In this document: piece after piece, positions 34,373-40,259 of the stretch
Position numbering within the stretch: the first letter of the stretch is position 1
Layout of the letters: the number at the start of each line of letters is the position of its first letter
Source of the DNA: DASUBV01 sp035532295
Lineage (GTDB): Bacteria; Actinomycetota; Actinomycetes; Streptosporangiales; Streptosporangiaceae
Direction of reading: 5' to 3'
NCBI GenBank assembly: GCA_035532295.1
Contig: DATKRH010000123.1
Span: 1-40,259, forward strand
DNA length: 40,259 nt
Made by a program: the position numbers and the translations under genes
Notes under the pieces: model-generated
What the model was told of the DNA's origin: nothing
The model's input: only the letters and a program-made list of their open reading frames with translations
Databases searched by the model: none

Positions 34373-36123
34373 CCATCCCGGCGATGGAGCGGCTGCCGGC
34401 GCATGCTCCCAGCGGGCGGCTCCGGCGCACCCTGCTGGTCGAGGAGCAGCTCGACCAGGCCCATCAGTCTCAGGCGCAGGTGCTGCTGACCGGCCCCGGA
34501 GTCCATGACTTCCTGGTTACCCGGACCGGCCAGTCCCGGCGCCTGACGGCCTTCCTGCACGGGTACTGCGTCGAGCGCGGCATCGGCTACGTGCAGTACA
34601 CGATGACCGAGGGAATCCGGAACTACGCGACGCTGCCCGACGGCGAAGCCGTGAAGGTGCGGATGGCTAATCCCGGCGACACGCCCGCGCAGGCCGTGCA
34701 GCAGGTCATCACCGATCTCCGGGAAGCCGCCACCGCGGCCATGCTCGTGTTCGACTATGCCGACGGGATCCTGGACGCGGACCGCCTCAACCTGGAGGTC
34801 TCCCTCCTGTGCGAGCAACTGCAGGCACTAACCGCAGATAACGGCTGGCACAAGGCCGGTCTCCGGCTCGTCCTCGTCGATCGCGGGGGCGGCATCACGC
34901 CCAGGCTGACGAGCCAGCCGGGCATCCGGACCGTCCATGTCGGGCCGCCTGACCAGGCCGAGCTGACGATCTTCGCCCGGCAGGCGGCGCAGGCGACGGT
35001 CACGGCCCGGCTGCACCTGGCCGACGGGCTGTCGGAGGAGGAGACGGGCCGGCGGGCCGGCGGCCTGCTGAACCTGCACCTGCACGAGATCCGGCTGACC
35101 AGTACCCCGGACCACCCCGTTACTGCCGAGCAGATCGCCGACTTCAAGGCGACCGCCATCCGCGATACCAGCGGAAGGACGCTGGAGCTCATGTCCGCAC
35201 GGGTCAGTTTCGCCGATGACGTCGCCGGGCTGCCCGCCGTGCGCCTGGCGCTGGAAGACGCTCAGCGGGCCGGCCGGACCACCCTGCGGATCCTGCTGTC
35301 CGGCCCGCCGGGGACGGGTAAGACCCTGGCGGCCACGGCGATCGCGGCGGCGCTCAACGTCCCCGCGGTCCGGTACGGCGAGATCCTGAATGAGTTCGTC
35401 GGCGTGGCCGAGCGCAACATGACCCGCGCCAATCAGGTGCTGCGGGCTATGGCTCCCCTGGTCCTGTTCATCGACGAAGCTGACCAGGTCGGGCTGGGCG
35501 CGCGCGGCGCGGCCGCGGGCAGCAGCGAAGTCCATCAGAACCTGCGGGCCGCCCTGTTCGAGTTCCTCGGCGACACCGGCGAGCAGACCGGGATCACCGT
35601 CGTCGCGACGACCAACGTTCCCATGCGGCTCGATGACGCCGCCCTGTCCAGGTTCAATGTCCTGCCCGTGCTGTTCGCCTCCGCCACCGAGCTCATCCAG
35701 ATCATGGGCATCCATGCCCGGCGGCTCGGCATCACCCTGGACGGCGACCTGACGGAGGTCATGGCCGGCTACGCCCGGGCGGGCGGCGTCCTCAGCGGGC
35801 GCAGCGCCGTGATCCTGCTGGAGGCGGCGCACGTGCAGGCCCTTCGCGCGGGAGAGCGGGCGGTCGCTCCCCGGCATGTCCAGGCCGCGCTGTCGGGCTG
35901 GGTCGGCAACGACTGGACCTCGGCAGCGGAGTACTCCACCCTCTCGTCCCTCATCACGGCGCGCCACGCGGACGCCTGGCCCTGGGTGGCCGCGACGCGA
36001 CTCGGCGAGACGTACGAGATACCGGCGTATCTCCGGTCCTACCTGACGAGCGCCGGCGAGCTCGACGTGGCCCGCATGCGCGACCGGGTGGCGGAGCTGA
36101 GCGGCAGCCATGTCTTCAGCTGA
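34369..36123 (+). CDS. Ycf46-like AAA+ ATPase
   Basis: 584 aa from an ATG coupled to the previous gene (ATGA). Residues 1-270 match the degenerate N-terminal ATPase half of Ycf46-type proteins (AMLVFDYADGILD, GLRLVLVDRG, QIADFKATAIRDTSGRTLEL). Residues 290-530 form an active AAA+ module: Walker A SGPPGTGKT (about 311), Walker B LVLFIDEADQ (about 365), sensor 1 VVATTN and arginine-finger-like SRF. It should remodel or unfold a protein partner using ATP. It overlaps the DegT-like gene by 14 bp and sits between membrane components and a CHAT protease. Confidence 0.88.
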   Translation: MTIPAMERLPAHAPSGRLRRTLLVEEQLDQAHQSQAQVLLTGPGVHDFLVTRTGQSRRLTAFLHGYCVERGIGYVQYTMTEGIRNYATLPDGEAVKVRMANPGDTPAQAVQQVITDLREAATAAMLVFDYADGILDADRLNLEVSLLCEQLQALTADNGWHKAGLRLVLVDRGGGITPRLTSQPGIRTVHVGPPDQAELTIFARQAAQATVTARLHLADGLSEEETGRRAGGLLNLHLHEIRLTSTPDHPVTAEQIADFKATAIRDTSGRTLELMSARVSFADDVAGLPAVRLALEDAQRAGRTTLRILLSGPPGTGKTLAATAIAAALNVPAVRYGEILNEFVGVAERNMTRANQVLRAMAPLVLFIDEADQVGLGARGAAAGSSEVHQNLRAALFEFLGDTGEQTGITVVATTNVPMRLDDAALSRFNVLPVLFASATELIQIMGIHARRLGITLDGDLTEVMAGYARAGGVLSGRSAVILLEAAHVQALRAGERAVAPRHVQAALSGWVGNDWTSAAEYSTLSSLITARHADAWPWVAATRLGETYEIPAYLRSYLTSAGELDVARMRDRVAELSGSHVFS

Positions 36124-37240
36124 CCCGGCCGCCGAGCCAGTGACCGCCCGCCGGCCACCCGGCCCGGCTGAGCTCGGGCAAGGCCACCCCGACCGCGGCT
36201 GGATCGCGGATGTCCGCGAGGCGCTGGACCGGTGGGCCGGCGCTGCCCCCAGCTCACCGACGAGCTCGGTGCTGGGCGGCGGAGCCATCACGGCGGCCGA
36301 GGCTGCCTTCAGCGATCTGCATGACGGGCGGCCGGCCCTGCTCCTGCCCTCGGCCAGCTATGCCCTGCGCGTCGGGCTGCAGGTCCTGGGGGTCACGGTC
36401 GGCGACGAGGTCCTCTGCGCCGCCATCGACTGGCCCTCCGGGCTCGCGGCTATCGCCAGCCTGGGCGCCACTCCCGTCCCCGTCGCGGTGGATCCGGCGA
36501 CGCTGACCCTGGACCCCGGAGCCGCCGCCGCCGCGCGGACGCCGCGGACCCGTGCGATCGTCGCCTGCCACCTCCACGGCATCTGCGCTGACGTGCCCGC
36601 CATCCGCCGCCTGCTGCCGGGCGTGGCGGTACTGGAAGATGCCGCCCAGGCCTTCGGCTCCCGCATCGACGGACGCCTGGCGGGCACCCTGGGCGACGCC
36701 GCAGTGCTGAGCCTCGGGCCGGGAAAGCAAATCGACGCGGGAGAAGGAGGTGTCCTGCTGTGCGATCGGATCACCCGCCACGAGCAGGCCATCGCGGCCG
36801 CATGCCATCCGCTGCGCCAACTGCTGACGGGCATGCCGGACGCTGATCCCGCGGCCCTGGCCATCAGGCCGCACCCGATGACTGCCGTCCTCGCCTTGCA
36901 CCGGCTGGCGCGATGGTCGCCGGCCGCGGCGCAGTCGGCTCACGCGGAAACGACGCGGCGCCTGGCCGGGGACGGGCGTGTCCGCCTCCTCGGGGATCGC
37001 GGGCGTCACGAGAGCAGTAACGCTCACGTGCCCGTGCTGCTCAGCGCGGACGGGACCACAGCGCCGCCGCCCGGCGTGCGCTGGTCACGATCAGGAGCGC
37101 AGATACTGCCCGGCCTGACGGCCAACGACCACGGGTCCGCCACGCGCCTGCTGGCCCGGGTCCGGCTGGCCAGAGTCCGGCTGGCCAGAGTCCGGCTGGC
37201 CGGGCAAGTCCAGACCCCCGCGCGGAGCAAAGGTGGCTAA
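36110..37240 (+). CDS. DegT/DnrJ/EryC1-family PLP enzyme
   Basis: 376 aa. A fold-type I PLP aminotransferase core of the sugar-aminotransferase family: PALLLPSASYALRVGLQVLG, GDEVLCAAIDWPSG, VLEDAAQAFGS, and the PLP lysine in SLGPGKQIDAGEGG (about residue 205). No sugar nucleotide biosynthesis genes are nearby, so an unusual amine or signal molecule may be made or bound. The C-terminus ends in three copies of LARVR coded by a 15-bp tandem repeat and is Arg-rich, unlike the family. It overlaps the ATPase gene upstream and the CHAT gene downstream. Confidence 0.85.
   Translation: MSSADPAAEPVTARRPPGPAELGQGHPDRGWIADVREALDRWAGAAPSSPTSSVLGGGAITAAEAAFSDLHDGRPALLLPSASYALRVGLQVLGVTVGDEVLCAAIDWPSGLAAIASLGATPVPVAVDPATLTLDPGAAAAARTPRTRAIVACHLHGICADVPAIRRLLPGVAVLEDAAQAFGSRIDGRLAGTLGDAAVLSLGPGKQIDAGEGGVLLCDRITRHEQAIAAACHPLRQLLTGMPDADPAALAIRPHPMTAVLALHRLARWSPAAAQSAHAETTRRLAGDGRVRLLGDRGRHESSNAHVPVLLSADGTTAPPPGVRWSRSGAQILPGLTANDHGSATRLLARVRLARVRLARVRLAGQVQTPARSKGG
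37151..37201 (+). repeat. 15-bp tandem repeat at the 3' end of the DegT-like gene
   Basis: Units CTGGCCcgGGTCCGG (37151-37165) and two CTGGCCAGAGTCCGG (37166-37195), plus a partial fourth, encode repeated LARVR in frame. It is a recent-looking duplication at the protein's C-terminus. Confidence 0.9.
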
Positions 37241-40235
37241 GCCCATGAGTGGTCACGCTGATCGCCTGCCTGACTTGCTCGCCTCGCTGAGCGACCGGAT
37301 GGCGCGATTCGCCGAGTCGCTAGACCCGTCGCAGATCCTGAACCCCGCGGTGATGGACGAGGTCCGCCAGCTAGTGGAGCTAGCGCAGCCCCAGGGCGGT
37401 GACTGGCAGTCCCTTCCCGCGGAGGTTCTCGCGATCCTCGGCGATCTGCACGCGGCCCTTTACCAGGTACTGCCCGAAGGAGAGGACCAGGATCATCTGC
37501 GAGTCGCGGCCGTTATCTTCAGTTTTCTCCTCGCCCGCGCACCCGATCAGATTCCCGATCGGCTTCGGGCCCTCCTCGGCGAGGATCAGCCAGAGACAGC
37601 CAGCGAAGTAGAGCGCCAGAACACGGAAGGGACTCGGGCCTTGGGTGCCTACCAGCAGACCGGGTCCGCCGAAGTCCTCGACACGGCGGTGGCGGCTTTC
37701 CGCGCCGCGCTGGCCGCTGCCCCGCCCGGCGGTCCCGACCTCGCCGGACTCCAGTCCAACCTGGGGAGCGCGCTGCTGACGCGATTCGAGCGCACCGGGG
37801 ACAGCGCCGACCTTGACGCCGGCATCAGCGCCCTGGAGGAGGCGGTCGCGCTCGAACCGCCAGGCCAGCCCGACCTCGCGATCTATCTGGCGAACCTGGG
37901 CAACGGCCTGCAACGACGATTCGAGCGCACCGGGGCCAGCGCCGACCTTGACGCCGCCATCAGGGCCGGCCGGCAGGCGATCGGGCTCGCCCCGCCGGGC
38001 GACACCAACCTCAGCAAGCTCCATTCCAACCTCGGCGCCATGCTGATGAGAAGGTTCGAGCACACCGGGGACAGCACCGACCTTGACACCGCCATCCGCG
38101 CCCTGCAGGAGGCGATCGCGCTCGCCCCGCCCGGGCTGAGCCTGGTCGCGTGTCAGTCGAATCTGGGGGGCGCGCTGCAACGACGGTTCGAGCATGCCGG
38201 GGACGGCGCGGACATCGACGCCGCGATCAGCGTCCTGCGTGCGGCCGTCGGGCTCAGCCCGCCGGGTCATCCCCGGCTTGCCGAGCATCAGTCGAACCTC
38301 GGGACCGCGCTGCAAAGGCGGTTCGAGCGCGGCGGAGACAGCACGGACATCGACGCCGCCGTCAGCGCCGGGCACGAGGCAGTCGCGCTCACCCCGCCGG
38401 ACCATCCCAGCCTGGCCATGTACCTGTCCAACCTCGGGAATTCGCTGCGCACCCGATATGAGCGCGGCGGAGACAGCGAGGACATCGACGCCGCGATTGA
38501 CTGCTGGCAGTGGGCCAGCCAGATGCCAGCCGGGAAGCCGAGTACCCGGCTGGCCGCGGCGGCGATGTGGGGGACCGCAGCGGCGGGTGCCGGGCGGGTG
38601 CATGAAGCCGCGCAAGGGTACGCGGCGGCCGTGGGGCTGCTGCCGATGGTGGCCTGGCACGGCCTGGACCGGACAGCACGGCAAGACATTCTCGCGCAGC
38701 GGGCGGCAGGCCTGGCCACCAGCGCCGCGGCGTATGCGATCCTCGACAACCAGCCGCGGCGCGCAGTGGAGCTGCTGGAGCAGGGCAGGTCGGTGCTCTG
38801 GGCACAGGCCCTGAACCTGCGCAGCGACCTGGCCCGGCTGGCCGGGCAGCACCCCAGCCTGGCCGCCCGCCTGGACAGCATCCGGAGCATCCTCGACGCT
38901 CCAATACCCCAGCCCGCGCGACCTGTGCCGTCCGCGCCGGTCCCCGGAGCCAGCGCGGCGGCGCCCGCCGACCGCGTGATCGAGCAGCAGGACGCAGGGG
39001 ATGCAGAGCACGCAGGAGATGCTGGGGATGCAGCTGACCTGCGCAGGCGCATGGCTAGGGAATGGGACGAGACCGTGGTCCAGGTCCGGGCCCTGGACGG
39101 GTTCGAGCACTTCCTCGCTGCCGTCCCGTACGCGGAACTGGCACCCGCCGCGGCGGGCGGACCGGTCATCATCGTCAACGTCAGCTCGCATGGCTGCCAC
39201 GCCCTGATCGTGGACGCCGCCAGCGACCAGCCTCGCGTCGTCAGCCTGCCTGATCTCACCAGGGACGCCGCTGGCCACCACGCGGCCGAGATGCTCGAGG
39301 CCACGGCGGCCGCCGGAGATCCCGACCGCACTGCCGCGGACCGGGACCAAGACCAGGACGCTATGAGGGACATGCTGGAATGGCTGTGGGATGTCGTCGC
39401 GGAGCCGGTCCTGACCACGCTCGGCTATGCCGGCCCGCCGCCGGCCGCTGATCAGTGGCCCAGGGTGTGGTGGAGTCTCACCGGCCCGCTGAGCCTGCTG
39501 CCGGTCCATGCCGCCGGCCGTCAGCCGCGTGACCCCGCGACCGCCACGGACAGCGCAGAGTGCGTGCCCGCCCGGGTGATCTCCTCGTACACCCCGACCC
39601 TGACCGCGCTCGTCCGTGCCCGCCAGCACGCGGCGCCCGCCCAGGTCCGGCATCTCACCGTGGCCATGGCCGCCGCCCCCGGCCTGCCGCCGCTGCCCGC
39701 CGTTGCGGCCGAGGTGAGGATCCTGCAACGCCACTTCCCGGTCGGCCAGGCCAATCAGCAGCTCGCCGGGCCGCAGGCCACCCGCGCCGCGGTCCTCGCC
39801 GCAGAAGCGTCCTGCTCCTGGGTGCACCTGGCCTGCCACGCCAGTCAGCACTCTGATCCGGACCGCGGCGGCTTCGCCCTGTCCGACGGGACGCTGACCG
39901 TCACCGACCTCATCGGTCAGCCGTCTCAGCACCGTGACCTAGCCTTCTTGTCCGCCTGCCAGACTGCCGCCGGCAGCATCCGCCATCTCGACGAGGCGAT
40001 CCACCTTGCCGCCGCCCTGCAGTTCCTGGGTTACCGCCAGGTCATTGCCACCCTGTGGCCCGTCGCCGACCTGGCTGCCCTCCGCGTCGCTGACAATTTC
40101 TACACCATGCTCGCCAGCAACGGCCAGGACGCCGACCGGGCCGCCGAGGCGCTCCACCACGCTATTCGCGCCCTGCGGCAGTTCTACCCCGCGCGCCCGG
40201 AGATCTGGGCTGCCTACGTCCATGTCGGCGCTTAA
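37233..40235 (+). CDS. TPR-CHAT caspase-like protease (CHAT2)
   Basis: 1000 aa from GTG 37233, or 996 from ATG 37245, which has AGGTGG upstream. Residues 1-165 are helical. Six 45-residue TPR-like units (about 170-439) share NLG...RRFERTGDS.DLDAAI...A. More helices run to about 610, then an acidic low-complexity linker. The CHAT domain (about 630-1000) has its dyad at about H869 (HLACHAS) and C909 (FLSACQTAAG), a textbook separase/caspase-like site. It is the last gene of the operon and overlaps the DegT stop. It should cleave a partner protein when the upstream sensor modules are triggered; the target is unknown. Confidence 0.93.
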   Translation: MAKPMSGHADRLPDLLASLSDRMARFAESLDPSQILNPAVMDEVRQLVELAQPQGGDWQSLPAEVLAILGDLHAALYQVLPEGEDQDHLRVAAVIFSFLLARAPDQIPDRLRALLGEDQPETASEVERQNTEGTRALGAYQQTGSAEVLDTAVAAFRAALAAAPPGGPDLAGLQSNLGSALLTRFERTGDSADLDAGISALEEAVALEPPGQPDLAIYLANLGNGLQRRFERTGASADLDAAIRAGRQAIGLAPPGDTNLSKLHSNLGAMLMRRFEHTGDSTDLDTAIRALQEAIALAPPGLSLVACQSNLGGALQRRFEHAGDGADIDAAISVLRAAVGLSPPGHPRLAEHQSNLGTALQRRFERGGDSTDIDAAVSAGHEAVALTPPDHPSLAMYLSNLGNSLRTRYERGGDSEDIDAAIDCWQWASQMPAGKPSTRLAAAAMWGTAAAGAGRVHEAAQGYAAAVGLLPMVAWHGLDRTARQDILAQRAAGLATSAAAYAILDNQPRRAVELLEQGRSVLWAQALNLRSDLARLAGQHPSLAARLDSIRSILDAPIPQPARPVPSAPVPGASAAAPADRVIEQQDAGDAEHAGDAGDAADLRRRMAREWDETVVQVRALDGFEHFLAAVPYAELAPAAAGGPVIIVNVSSHGCHALIVDAASDQPRVVSLPDLTRDAAGHHAAEMLEATAAAGDPDRTAADRDQDQDAMRDMLEWLWDVVAEPVLTTLGYAGPPPAADQWPRVWWSLTGPLSLLPVHAAGRQPRDPATATDSAECVPARVISSYTPTLTALVRARQHAAPAQVRHLTVAMAAAPGLPPLPAVAAEVRILQRHFPVGQANQQLAGPQATRAAVLAAEASCSWVHLACHASQHSDPDRGGFALSDGTLTVTDLIGQPSQHRDLAFLSACQTAAGSIRHLDEAIHLAAALQFLGYRQVIATLWPVADLAALRVADNFYTMLASNGQDADRAAEALHHAIRALRQFYPARPEIWAAYVHVGA
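37740..38549 (+). repeat. Six ~135-bp repeats encoding TPR units of CHAT2
   Basis: Unit starts fall about 135 bp apart (37740, 37875 and onward). Each encodes a 45-residue TPR-like unit beginning LA...NLG. The units are alike in DNA as well as protein, pointing to expansion by duplication. Confidence 0.85.
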
Positions 40236-40253
40236 GCCGCCCGTTAAGGCGGC
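40236..40253 (+). terminator. Hairpin after CHAT2
   Basis: GCCGCC (40236-40241) pairs with GGCGGC (40248-40253) over a 6-nt loop, directly after the CHAT2 stop. The window ends 6 nt later, so a T-tract cannot be judged. Confidence 0.45.
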
Positions 40254-40259
40254 CCACCC

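Noticed and set aside
37740..38549. CRISPR-like periodic repeats
   Set aside because: The 135-bp periodicity is in frame and codes for TPR units; there are no spacers and no cas genes.
37380..39932. 850-aa open frame on the minus strand
   Set aside because: Antisense shadow of the CHAT2 gene, caused by high third-position GC; low-complexity and family-free.

Overview
The window is about 40 kb of very GC-rich DNA with GTG starts, ATGA/GTGA start-stop overlaps, an AfsR/SARP-type regulator, an NrtR-type Nudix regulator and CHAT/CATRA genes. This points to a soil-type actinomycete (Actinomycetota). I cannot name the genus from sequence alone. I see no rRNA, tRNA, CRISPR array, transposase or phage gene, and no gene-free stretch longer than about 300 bp.

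Region 1 (1-18.3 kb) is a reactive-sulfur oxidation and detoxification island. A minus-strand operon encodes a fused FeS/membrane subunit, a cytoplasmic molybdopterin oxidoreductase, a TorD-like chaperone and a ClC anion channel; by context this is a SoeABC-like sulfite dehydrogenase. Upstream lie a LysR regulator with two matching T-N11-A boxes and a TauE-type exporter. Next come sulfide:quinone oxidoreductase, two MBL-rhodanese (CstB-like) persulfide dioxygenases, a GntR regulator, a PIG-L deacetylase, a CstR-like persulfide sensor, a class V aminotransferase with a 53-aa Cys-rich partner, and a methyltransferase. Six perfect copies of ATACCC-N4-GGGTAT precede five transcription units here and occur nowhere else that I saw. 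They define a local CstR regulon. The enzymes can be chained as sulfide, persulfide, sulfite/thiosulfate, sulfate, with sulfite export as a side route.

Region 2 (18.4-26.6 kb) looks like a biological-conflict locus of the CATRA type. It has a CATRA-C-like small protein and a CATRA-N-like protein fused to an MTA/SAH-nucleosidase-like domain on the minus strand. Divergently there is a second nucleosidase-like protein with an extra C-terminal domain, then a TPR-CHAT (caspase-like) protease. Two unrecognised or degenerate minus-strand proteins follow.

Region 3 (26.7-30.9 kb) carries a SARP/NB-ARC/TPR regulator, a NrtR-like Nudix regulator with two tandem operator-like palindromes, and a 57-aa predicted secreted peptide.

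Region 4 (31-40.2 kb) is a tightly coupled seven-gene plus-strand operon: a 35-aa micro-ORF, a membrane-anchored vWA-like protein, a four-TM coiled-coil protein with a Pro/Ala/Gly-rich tail, a small protein of unknown function, a Ycf46-like AAA+ ATPase, a DegT-type PLP enzyme and a second TPR-CHAT protease. I know of no described system with this composition, and it is the best candidate for an undescribed one. Short tandem duplications at or near gene ends recur through the window.
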